Assembly: GCA_009103225.1 (NCBI GenBank)
Contig: RHPI01000733.1
Coordinates: 104,434 to 168,433 of the forward strand
Direction: 5' to 3'
Origin: Chlorokybus atmophyticus
Lineage: Eukaryota > Streptophyta > Chlorokybophyceae > Chlorokybales > Chlorokybaceae
Length of the DNA: 64,000 nt
The position numbers were made by a program, and so were the translations under genes. Shown piece after piece: positions 46,195 through 58,470 of the stretch; position 1 is the stretch's first letter; each line of letters starts with the position of its first letter. The notes under the pieces were generated by a model. That model was not told the DNA's origin. It searched no databases and saw only the letters and a list, made by a program, of their open reading frames with translations.

Positions 46195-47230
46195 CGTGAT
46201 GTTAGCTTGTTAGCTTGTTATATATTAAATCAATATGTAACAAGTATCGTATTTTTGTAATGTGTAAGAGCACGCAATACGCGGCGCGCCGGCTTAGGTT
46301 GCGTCTTGCAAGGCTGCCGTAGCATTGTTAAACAAATGGCATCAGCGATTTACTCAGGATGTAAGACTTCATAGCCGTTTTTTATCATGATTAAACAATT
46401 ATGAATAGACTTCAACAAAGCCTTTTATATATACATGTGTTCAATTGCAATTAGGACTGCTTCATTATGTTGTGTTGCATTGCCCATGCATATATTAACA
46501 ATATATTAGACGTCCACTACGTTAATTAGCAGCATGCTGACAATTGTGTCCATGCACGTCTTGTTCATTGACATGATGTGACGTGTAAGACACAGCGTTA
46601 CAATGCCCAATGGCATGCCATTTAAGACGGATAATAATGACCCACATTCATACTTGCAATGTATATACACCTTGCTGCAATGTTACCACTGTATGCGGCA
46701 ATGTCACCAACATCATTAAATAAATACGCCATGACGTAAAGCATTGTCTACCCAAAAGCGTGAACATGAAAATGTCATATTGCAATTGGTTATGCACGTT
46801 GCAATCATAAGGTTACATCCGCGCCAGGTCTACAATTTGGGTAGAATTGTCAACAATACATAATAAGCTATATTTGTGATGTATATTATACCAACATTTT
46901 TAAGTGCTGGTCGCTTGCAACAACCAACGATCCGCTATTATCGGGTTTGCAACTTGCATAATTTTCTCAACATGTAAAGTTATAGCGGTGTTATACAATC
47001 ACACGAAACTTCAATATGTAATAATTAATACCAACCGCATGCAATAAAAATAGAATAAAATCAAAGATAAAAATGCAATGCATGTAAAGTAAAGGAATAA
47101 AGATTTTATACATTGTGTGTACGTGTAAACATGTTACATGATTGTATCAAGGTAGATGAACATGCCCTCTAAGCATATTACTTTTAGGAAATTTCTACTT
47201 ATACAAAGTGTACACTGCACATGTTTTACA
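46190..47230. other. AT-rich island
   Basis: About 1 kb of clearly AT-rich sequence with no convincing ORF. It shares the CCCATGCATATATT word with the island at 33.6 kb. It may be old transposon sequence. Confidence 0.5.
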
Positions 47231-47860
47231 ATTTACGGTGGGAGCCGCGACCTGTCAGGAGCATGCGCCGGCTGTGGCAGGTGATGGGGCGTGTTGCTTT
47301 ACACATGGCTTGCGCATCTAAAGTGACGCTGGCTGATCAGGTAAATCGCCGCGCGTCTGCGTGGAAAGTGCGGGACTACCAGGAAGGGCAAAGTTGACCT
47401 AGGTTGACCTTAACGTTTGAGTTTCTCAAATTTGTAGACAACAGAGTCCGTCCCGTTCGTCCGGCTGCTTCATAAGCCATTCATCAGCCAACGCGCCTGC
47501 TTCATGAGCGCGCTCGATAGCGGCATCTGCTGACAGAGTCTGCGGTTATGAGAGTTGGGGTATCACGCGCTTGATACTGCGTGACTTGCTCAGCTTGACC
47601 TTCCCAGTGTCGTGCCAAATCCAATCGTTGCGCGAGGATGTCGTCCACCAGCTCGTTATGGCCTCATCATGCTGCACCTTTTCCACCTTCACATGTTGTA
47701 GCTTCCTCCATGCATGTCTGCTAGCTCAGGATCCTCCCGAAGCTGCCCCACTAGTGTACATACTCATACACATGACACAACACTCACAACAAGCGCGTAT
47801 TACACCCCCTTCAGCTGGTGTTCACGACCCGAGAATGCCAGCTGACCTCCTCACGCGCCT
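47231..47860. other. 3' side of the gag-protease ORF; no pol found
   Basis: On the minus strand, downstream of the gag-protease stop, short open pieces appear (for example NELVDDILAQRLDLARHWEG, near 47,570-47,665), but none carries RT, RNase H or integrase motifs. Confidence 0.35.
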
Positions 47861-50530
47861 TCATCCACACGCACCATCGCATCCGTCCACCCCCTCGCTT
47901 CGAGCCTCCTCAACCTCTCTCACGCGTAACGGAAAGAATGCCTTCTCACCATCACCATGCTCCCATCCCGGTCTGAAAAAGCCCTGCTCCAACCAGTTGT
48001 CCACTCCTCCTCCCACTGGATACAAGAACTCCTGCCCCAATAGCACATCATAGCTCCCCCCCTCGGTGATAAGGCAATGAACACCAAGAGTGGTTCGCCC
48101 TCCACCATGTGCAGTCAATTGGATCTGCACGGGCTCTAATGTCACCGCAAACACGGCCTCCATCCCTCCTCCAGCAGTCTTGAGATGCCACGGACATGGC
48201 CCCCAATCCTTCGGCTGCAATCCCATGCGCGCCGCCGCTCTCGCTCCAAGTATCACTGGCTCCGCACATGTATCCACGAGCACGCGCTCCGGTGTGTACC
48301 CGTTCAGCTGCACATGACCATGCTTGTTGTCCACCGTTGCCACCGTCGCCATAACATCAAGCCTCTCCGCCGGTCTCGACAACGCCGCCGACAAGTCCGA
48401 CTTGGAGTCCAGCTGCACCGGCTCTTCCATCACCTCCGTGTGCATGCCGTTTGCTAACTCCACGATAGGCACATCCACCTCCAGCTCCTGCTCATTATCC
48501 GTGACTTCATGAAGCTTCTTTCCTGCATAGATGACTGCCCTAAACTCCTCCTCACTCGTCACATCTGCCTCGCAATCCAAAGTGACTTGCGTAGCTGCGT
48601 CAGCTGTCGCGGGCTTCAACATCGGCCCCAACACGCACTCCAAACGCTCCAAAGTACATCCGACATCCTTCAGTGTCAACATGGGCTGATGGAGAAGGGT
48701 TCCCGCCAGCTCATGGACTGCACTTGCATCCGCACGCGCCGCCGTTGGCACCTTCATGACGCGCGCACATGCCGGGCTGACTTGCGCACTTGCCGTCTCT
48801 AACAAACATGCCAAACCCTTCATGGACTGCATCTTGCCCTCATCCACATCGTTCTTCACTTCAATACACATACCATCATGCTGCTCCACACTCATGACCC
48901 TCCTCACCAAAGGCATTGACAACGCCGACGTCGCTGACACCTCCATGGCTGGCGCAGGCGCATAGCCTCCCGCCGTCGCCGTCAACGGTGCCGATACCGC
49001 GCGTGATCGCGCATTAGCTGGTGCAAACAGTTCTTCATGACCCCCAGCAGCTTTACAAACCTCCGAGGTTGCGACGCGGACCCCCTTGCCTCGCATGTAG
49101 AGCGATACCGCCGCCCTAGGTGCTGGTGCAGCGCGCGCAGTCCCCGTAGCTGCCGTAGCCGTCATCGGGCTGCACCACGCCGCGCTATACGCCAAGTACG
49201 CGTACGCACCTCCATCATCATCATCCTTCTCCTGTCGGACACCCTTTTGCTTGCGTTCCGGCTGCGTGCGCAGCCCCGCTAGCGCCGCCTTCAACTCGGC
49301 CACTTCGGCAACGAGCGCGGACACCTCGCTTGCACGCGCCAGCTCCGCATGGCTTTGTGAGCTTCCCGCCTGAGCTGAATGTGCTTGCTTGGTCACCGTC
49401 TTGCCGCTCAGCACCTCCGCGCGCAAGTGCGGATGCTTGCTCCAACACGCATTGTCATCATGGCCCATCTTCCCACAATATGAACACACGAGGCCTTGCC
49501 TCTTCGGACAATACTTTGCGATGTGTCCGACCTCTCCACACCTCCAACACACTCCCGTTTGCTGCTCCTCATGCCGTGCATCCATAGGAACACCGTTTGC
49601 AGCCATCACACTCCTCACCGGAGCTGACTTAATGACTGTAGCTTGCCCTCCATCGCGCCGACCAGTATCGGTGCGCTTGGTAGCTCCCGACAGCTGCGTC
49701 GCCATGCCCTCTGCCATCGAACCAATGCTCTTCTCATACTCTTGCTGCCATTGAGCATTCTCGGCTGCAACGAAGACATCACGAAGCGTGTAGCTTGCGC
49801 CTTGATGCGCTCCTCGCAACACGGTCTGCACCGCCTCCCGCAAGCCATCCTCCAATGCACGCAAGTACAACACCGCGGCCATCTTGTTAGACACAACCTC
49901 ATGCTCCGTGTCCTCCAACAACTTCACCATCCTCGTGTACATCATGCGTGGGGTCTCACCATCCTTGCGCTTGAAATACATCAGCTCCATCATCTTTGCC
50001 GGCGTCGATTGTGGATACGTCGACGTCAACACCATCATGAACTCCTTCATGGGCTGCACCTTCGCCCACTCCTTCTCAAACTCAGCTCCATGTTCAGCTC
50101 TACACACCTCTTCTCGTGCCTCCAACTTCCTCTTGAACTCCCTCCACGTGCCCAAAGCTTCATCCTCCAAGAATTCGGGCATCATCTTAAATGCTTTGTG
50201 CTCATTCCATGACCTATCACGTGCCGACCAGCTGATCATGCGACACTCAAACCTATCCTTGAAGTCTTGTAGCTCCAATGTGTTGGGCCGACCGCTGAAA
50301 CGCGTGCGCGCACCCTCCATCTCCGTCTTCAACAAGGTGTCCATTAGATCTGGCTCCTCCTCTTCAACCTCTTCAACCTCCTCGTGGTCTTCCTTGTCAC
50401 CGGCTGGCTCGTCCTCGTAGTCTCCTTCACTCGGGGAAGTAGGCACCTCCTTCTCGGGCAACTCTTCTCTCTCCTTCAAGGGGACTTCAAGCTCCTTCAG
50501 ACCAGCTCCTGACCTTGTTTCCACGGGCAT
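47861..50530 (-). CDS. gag-pro: Gag-protease polyprotein of a Ty3/gypsy-like element (889 aa), no pol
   Basis: One uninterrupted frame. The N-terminus is acidic, followed by a capsid-like helical part (SGRPNTLELQDFKDRF, then YPQSTPAKMMELMYFKRKDG, SNKMAAVLYLRALEDGL). Two CCHC zinc knuckles follow (CWRCGEVGHIAKYC and CSYCGKMGHDDNAC, about 49,445-49,553), then a long linker, then a retropepsin-like domain with RVLVDTCAEPVILG and SYDVLLGQEFLYPVGGG. The active-site triad is DTC, not DTG. It is related to the gag and protease of the element at 23.9 kb. No LTRs were identified. It could be a non-autonomous element, a deleted copy, or a gene taken over by the host; the intact frame favours selection or youth. 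Confidence 0.85.
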   Translation of the reverse strand: MPVETRSGAGLKELEVPLKEREELPEKEVPTSPSEGDYEDEPAGDKEDHEEVEEVEEEEPDLMDTLLKTEMEGARTRFSGRPNTLELQDFKDRFECRMISWSARDRSWNEHKAFKMMPEFLEDEALGTWREFKRKLEAREEVCRAEHGAEFEKEWAKVQPMKEFMMVLTSTYPQSTPAKMMELMYFKRKDGETPRMMYTRMVKLLEDTEHEVVSNKMAAVLYLRALEDGLREAVQTVLRGAHQGASYTLRDVFVAAENAQWQQEYEKSIGSMAEGMATQLSGATKRTDTGRRDGGQATVIKSAPVRSVMAANGVPMDARHEEQQTGVCWRCGEVGHIAKYCPKRQGLVCSYCGKMGHDDNACWSKHPHLRAEVLSGKTVTKQAHSAQAGSSQSHAELARASEVSALVAEVAELKAALAGLRTQPERKQKGVRQEKDDDDGGAYAYLAYSAAWCSPMTATAATGTARAAPAPRAAVSLYMRGKGVRVATSEVCKAAGGHEELFAPANARSRAVSAPLTATAGGYAPAPAMEVSATSALSMPLVRRVMSVEQHDGMCIEVKNDVDEGKMQSMKGLACLLETASAQVSPACARVMKVPTAARADASAVHELAGTLLHQPMLTLKDVGCTLERLECVLGPMLKPATADAATQVTLDCEADVTSEEEFRAVIYAGKKLHEVTDNEQELEVDVPIVELANGMHTEVMEEPVQLDSKSDLSAALSRPAERLDVMATVATVDNKHGHVQLNGYTPERVLVDTCAEPVILGARAAARMGLQPKDWGPCPWHLKTAGGGMEAVFAVTLEPVQIQLTAHGGGRTTLGVHCLITEGGSYDVLLGQEFLYPVGGGVDNWLEQGFFRPGWEHGDGEKAFFPLRVREVEEARSEGVDGCDGACG

Positions 50531-51786
50531 TCCACGTCCACCACAACCACAAACACCCGCACACCTTTATGCCAATGAGTTGAGCGCAAGTAACAAGCGC
50601 GTGTCTTAGCCAACCTAGACTCAAGCACGGGCTTCTATACTTGCAATTGGCATGTGATGCACGGGGAGATGAGGCTAAGTCCGTTCGCAAGGTGTGGCAC
50701 ACGCTCATACACTTCACACAAGCATATCCAAGCACGTGCACACTCAAGGCAAGCACACAAGCAAGGCAACGACCAACCAAGTCTTGAAGCCTCTCCAAGT
50801 AGCTGTATGCTCCCAATAGAACAAGGGACTTGCGCTCAACTAGCTGCAACACAAGTCAAGAACACTTACATACCCTCCTACCATGCCTCCACAACCGTTT
50901 TAACCACTTTAGCTGCCACAACTACCATACAACTCCCAAATCAGTCATAACCAGCGATTTTCAGTCACATGTGAGTCCTACCAGCGTAATTGAGTTACAC
51001 CTCGATGTAATGACCGTAACTCAGCTCTATCTCATGAAATATGACCTCAAAAGCCCTCATAATCGATGCGTTGCGCCACCGACACGCACGCGCATGACAC
51101 CAGCTACCAAACGGTGATTGCATGAGGTAGAGCACTCCAAGCAACTCTGCAAATCAGACGTTGAGCAGATTGAACTTCCTGCGGTCGCTCGCTTGGAGGC
51201 ACTTACCTTGTTAGTTCCCCTTGCATGCAACCTATTGTATATACCCCCTGTAGCCTCTACCACCTGCTGTGCCCCGTAGCTCTGCAGATGTTGCGGGACA
51301 GATCAATGACTGTGACGCCGCTTCAACTCCTCAAGCTTGTCAATTGCCTACCCCAATTGAAATGGGTGTGACACAGCAAGCCTTTGTGCCGACGCGTCTG
51401 ATTGCTCTGCGCGCCTTAGATCCTGGCAGGAGGTCTGAGCAAGGTGTGCAAGGTGTCGCAGAGCACAACACATCCTCGACAAGACGCGACAGCAACTCGG
51501 CGGCGCATAGTTTAACCAAATACTATGCGCATCAACCGCGGTCAACAAGCTGGAGTGGTGTGAACAATTACATGAGTGTGGTTGCGATGCAATTGTGCAT
51601 GTAGCTGCTGCTCAACGACATCCTTGAAGCAGAGACAGTGAATGGGGAATGGTCGGTTACATTCACCATCGGTGGGCGCCACCAGCATGCACCGCGGTTA
51701 GTTGATAGAGCACGAGTCCCGCATCCCAGTTTACTAACCGCATTGCGCCACTGTGTTGGCTCTGCTCCTGCCAGAGCATGCGCAGT
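50531..51786. other. Between gag-protease ORF and heparinase-like gene
   Basis: Would contain the 5' flank of the gag-protease ORF on the minus strand and the upstream region of the heparinase-like gene on the plus strand. I found no LTR-like repeat of this sequence on the other side of the ORF. No confident gene. Confidence 0.4.
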
Positions 51787-51793
51787 GTATAAA
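51787..51793 (+). promoter_or_regulatory. Candidate TATA box of the heparinase-like gene
   Basis: GTGTATAAATTACG lies about 85 bp before the start codon at 51874, a fitting place for a core promoter TATA box with a short leader. Confidence 0.45.
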
Positions 51794-51873
51794 TTACGTG
51801 CACTCAGCATACAGCGGCTATGCGGCTTGCAAGCTAAGTTGTTGCTTGTGTAGTTCTGCTTGTGTTTGTCGCC

Positions 51874-54800
51874 ATGGCAGGCCTCAGCAAGCAGGCGCTG
51901 CTGGTGCTGCTGGTCTGTTCTGTAGCTGTCCTTGGCGTCGTGCATGCCGCCGACGGTGACGCTGGCCATGGCCATGGCAAGATTCAACAAGTTGCAGGCA
52001 TTCCCTCTGAGCTAATTTCCACAGGCGACGCAGCAACCGCCACAGTTGATGACGGCGGCAAGGCCTCAAAGGTAAAGCCTCCTTGCTTGCTGAACGTGTA
52101 AACAAGAATGTGACTGTGAGCTGCTTGCTTTGCAATTGCCTGCCTCGGCTGCCTTGCTCTGTAAGCAGCTCTGTGTAAGCTGTGCATGCGCTCGTTTTGT
52201 GTTTGCTTTTGCTTGCAAGAGATGTGCCCGCTTATTCTAGCTCATGCATTACCATGCTGCAGCAACTGTCGTTGCTGAGGATGTGGTCCGTTTGGTAGTG
52301 ATGTGTTGCTTCATATGCGGCGCCAGTGTTGCTGAGCCTTGTGGTGTGCCTGCCTTGCAGCCATCTGTGGTCGGCACCAAGAACAACAGCCACATGACCG
52401 CAGATGAAGGAAGGCACCTCATCACCCCCACCACTTCCCACACGTTCACGGCCCTGTCTGCCACTCCCACACCGAGCTCGGTAAGTGGCACACATGCACA
52501 TACACACCACATGCAACCGCAACACATGAAAGCACACGACAACAGCAGCAACAACAACAACTGACTGCTCGTATTCACATGCTGTGCAGGACACATTCGA
52601 CTTGAACTTGTTCACCAATGCCATTAAAAAGGTCCAAACTAATCTGAGGCCTCATCTTATGGTGACGCCAGACATTCTCAAGCAGGTTCGGGACAACGTG
52701 AAGGCCAACATGACAGGTCTCTCGCCGCAATTCTACAAGGGAGCCACCAGAGATGTCAATAGCATCATGAAACCAGACAGCCCCTCACCATCTAAATCAC
52801 GCGATTATCTCGATCGCGTCACACTTGTGGCGGGAATGGCCCTCATTGATCAATTCTCCAACCGCACTGATTTTGCAAAGAAGGATCTACTGGCCATAGC
52901 CAACATGAAGCCCGACAAGTGGAATACCGATGGACGCGTTGATCCAGGTTGGTAATTGATGACGATGACTAGTACTACTTGGTCACACATTGATGAGTAC
53001 TTACTGGTAATGTGTACGTGGCAGGTTACTTGGATGTGTCTCAGTATCTGATGGCAGCCTCTATTGGTTATGACTGGCTGCACGACAACCTGAACCACAC
53101 TGAGCGCGACACCGTGTGGAACGCTACTATGAACAACGGTTTCTTGCCTGCGCTGGCCATCATCAACACTACCACTGGTCAGACCAATCCTCACCACTCT
53201 CACAGAAGTGGACACCAACATTAGAGTCAACAGCATTGCCGGCTTCATCGCCGCCATCGCCTTCGCTGACCACAGCGGGGATGCCGCCATACTCTGCGGA
53301 CAAGTATGAATGTTAGATAGTTGGCAAGAACGACCCAACATGCGTGCCCAAACTCAATACAAACACACTTGTGTGGGAGTGCAGGTTCTGAACCTAGCGT
53401 TGCCGATGTTGCCGAGATCTTTGTCATTGTACTTCCCGAGTGGAGGCAACTTTGAAGGCCCAACCTACTTGTCATTTACTGGGTTGAGCATCTTGTACAT
53501 GCTTAGCTCCATGAAGACAGGGTTGAGCACAGACTTTAACCTCACCACCACGCAGACGTACATGCAAGACCTGTGCCACTTCCGCTTCCACCTCATGGGT
53601 ACAAACAACACCCACTTCAACTTTGCGGATTCTGTCGATGAGGGACTCTCCTCACATCTGTGTGCTATTATATGGCAAAGCGATGGGACAAACCTTACCT
53701 CGCTGCGTGGGAGAGTACTTACAGCAAAACAGGGAACGTACAGCGCATGATGTGGGCAACTCCAACAGCATTCACAGGCAAGATGAGATGTTCGATGCAT
53801 GTGTGTGCGTGTGCTACCTCTACCGTGCACTGTGTGAGTACTCATGGCACCACAAGTTGCTTATTTTGCCATGCCATGTCATGCGCAGGGGTTGTCCCTG
53901 TGGACCTGCCACCCACCGACAGGCGTTTCCAGGGTGAACAGATCAATGTGGCGTGTTTCAGGACAGACTAGCAGGACCCCAACGCAGCTTGGACTTGCAT
54001 GAAGAGTGGATCCACACCATCTGCTGGCGGGGGCCATCACGTAAGCAGTTGTTGTTGTTGTTGTCTCCACTGATCATGATCAAATGCCAACCAGTCCTTC
54101 ATCAGTCTGATAGTTCGAACTGTACTTTGTGCATGCAGCACCTGGACCTTGGCACGTTTGTCTATGAGGTGATGGGTCAGCGCTTCCTGATTGACATGGG
54201 CAGCGACGATTACAACATACCCGGCTACTTCAACAAAGACCGCTTCAAGTTTTATCGCACGCGCACAGAGTCATACAACACGCTGTGCATGAGCAACACC
54301 ACGCAGATACCACTCAATTTCACCAGCCAGGTGAGACTGAGAGAAACACATGTACACATGGTCATTCTTGTGACAAGTGTGACAAGACAATCAACTGCAT
54401 ACATACTCACCTGGCTCTCACCACTCTTTGCAGCCCCTGAATGTGACCACCACCATGGAACCAATCTACTCCACGCCAAACCGCTCGCATGTTGTGATGG
54501 ACTTGACCAACGCTTACCCGCTGACAAAGCAAGTGCTTCGCGGCATCACATTGTTGAAGGACGCAAACTTTAGCACGCCCAGACTGTTGGTTCAAGATGA
54601 GGTGAGTGATGATGCAGTACAATGTGACAACATGTCCCCCTCACACTTGACAATCCTTGCAGGTGACTTCCATCAATGACACCACGTTGCTTGACATTGT
54701 CTCAATGTTCCACACGCAAGCCGCCATCGACATCTCCGATGATAAAACGATTGCTCGATTGACTAAGAAAAAACCTGATGTGACGCTTGTTGCCAAGATA

Positions 54801-56747
54801 CTCTCTTCCAGCGATGCTGTGTTTGAGACTGCAACAACAGACCCCACCCCACTTGGCCTGAGCAAAAACCCACCTGAAACCAACAACACCAAGCTCAACA
54901 TCTCCAAGCTGATAGTGCGGCCACCTGCGCCAGTCACCTCCACAAAGATTGTTGTGTTGTTCTATGTGGAGGATGCAAACCAATCGCAAGCAGATACATC
55001 AACAACAATCAAGAAAGCTGCAGCTGCAGTTGGTGCGGCGCCACCCACAATTCAGATCAACAACCTGACAGATTGGTTGATTGAGACATGCGATGGCTTC
55101 GACAATGACCATGATGGTGAGAGGACTTGGTGATGATGATGACACATTACTGCCTGATTTCATGCTACTTTGCCAATGTGTAATGTGTGTGTGTACACTC
55201 ACTGACTGTTGCAATTGCTAGGCTTAATTGACAATATTCCTGGCACAAGCGACAAATTGATTCAGCAATGCCAGCCTGGATGCATTGTTGGTGTCCAAAA
55301 GTGCATCAACAGTGTGTTTGAGGCGTGCAGAGCAGCGGCGAAAGAGGAAGTGTGCAACAACATTGATGATGACTGTGTTGGCAACATTAACAACCCAACA
55401 AGCAATGGCACTCCACAGCTGGATTGTGGCTCTGGCTCTGTTTGCTACCAGGTACTTGGGTTGCACAGCCACTGTGATATGATACTACTGATACATATGT
55501 GTACTAGTCACACCATCTGTCATGTGCTTAAAGTCAATGTGGCCATTGCAGGGTGCTTGTGCACAAGTTGCACCCACACAGCTTGAGACGTTCATATCGT
55601 TCCAGTCCACATGGAGTTTCACATAGATCATCACCGACAACCAAGTTGACCCCTCTGGATGGAAGCTTCCAAGGTGCGTCGCATGTGTGTGTGTACATTT
55701 GTTGCACACATGTAACTTACACGCACCTCATATACGTTTTTGTCCGCAGCTTTGATGTCACAAAGTGGCCAAGTGGGATAGCCCCATTATGCACCGCACC
55801 CACGGCGTTTCCATACACATGTACACCGTTTCAACCGGCTCGGATGGCCGACAAAAGCCTCACACTGACAGCCTACTTTGTCAAAGACTTTAATGTGGAT
55901 GATGCTTCCGCATACACCTCCTTGAACTTGTCCCTGCTCGTGCAGGTCTACCTTCATTGCATCAATGTGTGCGCAACCTTTGTGAACCATGAAACTCTAA
56001 GCTCACCCTGTATCTCGCCCCCTTGCAGTCTGGTGCTGTGGTGTACCTCAATGGAGTGGAGCTTGTGAGATACAACATGCCACTCGACAACCCTGTCACG
56101 TTCACGACAATGGCGCGAATCAACAACCCCACAATCAATACTCCCAACATCACCATGGTGAATGCAACCTTCCCTTCCATTGCGCTCCAGGTACAGTTGA
56201 CGCACAAGATGATGCGTGTGAGGCATGAGGCAGCAGCATAGCTCATGTTGAATAACAGCACATTCATTCTGTGATGCAGAGTGGCGTCAATAGGCTCGCT
56301 GTGGAGGTGCACAAGGAGTCACAGTTCAAGAATATGGGTTTGGAAGCCAGCCTGAAGGGGTGGAAAGTAATTATGACTGCCACGTGCTCGGACCCGCAGA
56401 AGCATTGCATAAATACAACCGCACCACTGAGTTTGTTCAAGACAGGTGCTGTGTGGAAGTACAGCAATGACTCCAAGGCACCTGCTGGCTCATGGTGGAT
56501 GCCTGATTATGACGACAGCGCATGGGGTGGGAGCACAAAGGACAACATTCAGATAGGTTCGCCGCTGGGCCAAATGCCGGGCATGTTTGCAAAGGTGCCT
56601 AACAAAGTGTGGACTACTATCAACAACCACCCGAAGACTGTCTACTTCCGCAAGACGTTCGACATGACCAAGACAGAATGCTACCACACACTCACCATCT
56701 ACACGCTTTGAAGACGGCGCGGTAAGTGCATGACACACACACACACA

Positions 56748-56798
<51 letters not shown>

Positions 56799-57195
56799 AC
56801 ACTTCGGCTTGCATGCTGCGCTTGCACCACACATAACTAACTGTAAACTTGTATGCCCCATCCAGATTATCTACATCAACGGGCTGGAAGCACTGCGGAT
56901 CAACATGCCTTCTGGACGTGTGAACTACAACATTCCTGCGACAGCCAAACGTGACACAACTATCTACACATCACACGATGTTGCTGGCAATCTCCTTGGC
57001 AAAGACGGGCCACAAACAATTGCAGTGGAGGTGCATCAGTTTGACCAAAACCCACCCTACAATGAGTTTGACATGGAATTCTTCGCATCTGCCAATGCTA
57101 CATGCCTGTACAAGGACCCACCAAAGGACAAGATCTTGCAGCTGTTGTCTAATGCTGAGGGAGTCAAGGCAGCAGCTCGCAGTGCAAGCGTTTGA
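51874..57195 (+). pseudogene. Secreted heparinase II/III-like polysaccharide lyase with MopE-type motif, frame broken
   Basis: Exon 1 (51874-52071) encodes a signal peptide (core LLVLLVCSVAVLGVVHA). Further exons: 52361-52480, 52590-52947, 53025-53303, 53385-53777 (GC donor), 53889-54040, 54139-54330, 54434-54601, 54663-55116, 55222-55451, 55552-55673, 55750-55945, 56029-56190, 56280-56721, 56866-57195 (TGA). The alpha-barrel part reads LDVSQYLMAASIGYDWLHD; the lyase beta part reads HLDLGTFVYEVMGQRF and DMGSDDYNIPGYF. Then come CDGFDNDHDGLID and CNNIDDDCVG, a MopE-like metal-binding motif, and two beta-sandwich repeats (GAVVYLNGVELVRYNMP; IIYINGLEALRINMPSG). Breaks: a frame change in 53,620-53,660, TAG at 53,969-53,971, TAG at 55,624-55,626 and a one-base frame change near 56,709. 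Splice sites remain good, so decay is recent, or the base calls are wrong. The domain mix is typical of bacteria; ancient transfer is inference. Confidence 0.75.
56732..56797. repeat. (CA)n microsatellite in the last intron of the heparinase-like gene
   Basis: Nearly pure CA repeats, interrupted once by CAGA, directly after the donor GCG|GTAAGTG. Confidence 0.9.
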
Positions 57196-58470
57196 AAACT
57201 GTGACCATTTTAGAACAATGACCTTGACATAAATGCTGGTGTGCTGGTAGCTACTGTGTATGAGATGCTACGCAGACACTGGCCAGGTAGTTTGCCATAC
57301 TGGGCATGCAGTCAGACCGTATGTGTGCAATAATGGATGAAGCATGCTTCTGGGAGCAGTGTTTGCAATTCTGTGGGATGAGAACACCACGACGTCTGGC
57401 ATACATAGACATGCACCCTACTAAGCCAAACGTATCCAGAATTACCGTTGAGGTCTTGTACCACAGTTTGGCAATGTTGTCGTTTGTGTCATTGTTGTTA
57501 CAATGGTGGTAGTTGAGATGGTTGTGATGTTACTGCTGCTGCTGCTGCTATAACTTCACGACTGCAAATCAACAACAGCCTGAGCAGCCATGGCATCAAC
57601 CGCAGCAGTAGCTACAGCCGCTTTGTCCTGTGTCAGAGCAGTTTGCATGCTTGCACAGAATGATGTGGGTTGAGCAACCAGCGTTGCTCGTGTACGCACA
57701 TGCACAATCAATCTCGTTGTTGTTCAGGTGACTCATCTATTCTCGGAGGCGATGTCAACCCATAACCGTGCAGGGCAATTTTGCTGGACCAGTTGCAAAC
57801 GAAGTTCATTGCATTCAAGCAGGTACATGCTTGCTTCATGGCTTTGGTTGTGCACTTGCTGATCCGCTACCTATCCACTACCTGAGCAGTTTGGCAGGCA
57901 CATGACAACTGATATTAGCCAACAACATGTACATACTTATGTGTCATGTTGCAGTTCCAGATTCAACTGGCCTTGCAACTTGCGGTGAGTTGGAGGCAAA
58001 CCCGCAGAGTTTAAATGCCAAGCAACGTATGCTTTCAACTGCATGACTCTACAATTGCAACCAGCAAAGTCTTCCACATGTAGACATAAGAAGCAATTGC
58101 GAATTGTAGAGTAAGCTTTGTGTTTGCACGTGCTCTCATTTGTAGCAGTGCATGCGTACATAATGGTGCTAATTGTGCATTTCAGGTCACAGGCTGGACA
58201 GCAATGTGTGCAGACGGTTGGACCCGTTGATGACAACTTTCCTTCTGAACAGGCGGCCATGCAAGAGGTACACGCGTGCGTGTGTGTTCCATGACTGATT
58301 ACGTGGCTCATGTGTGCTTTCGGGATGTTACTGACTTTGTATACAAGGTCCCCCAGCGTCACTGAAGGATGGCAGACTCCAGCAGATGCAGTCGTGATTG
58401 CAGCAAGAAGGCATAAAGCTGGTGCCATCCTAGCCATGTCAGCATGACTCTACACCACCCAAGTCAATGG
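57196..58470 (+). other. Possible small multi-exon gene, unrecognised
   Basis: Short segments with splice-like borders occur in order: an ATG-led Ala-rich piece at 57,590; a piece ending CAAGCAG|GTACATG near 57,822; a piece between GTTGCAG and GCG|GTGAGT near 57,955-57,985; a piece ending CAAGAG|GTACACG near 58,267; and a terminal piece from about 58,348 containing VTEGWQTPADAVVIAARRH that ends in TGA at 58,447. The phases between pieces do not all agree, so this is weak. Confidence 0.2.

Noticed and set aside
27239-55626. Reassignment of TAA/TAG to an amino acid, suggested by several in-frame TAG/TAA codons
   Set aside because: The intact genes (sialidase-like, ALF4-like, quinolinate synthase, 1,057-codon pol) use CAA/CAG for Gln with no internal TAA/TAG; pol and the sialidase-like gene end in TAG and TAA; an in-frame TGA also occurs in gag. 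Decay or base errors explain the data better.
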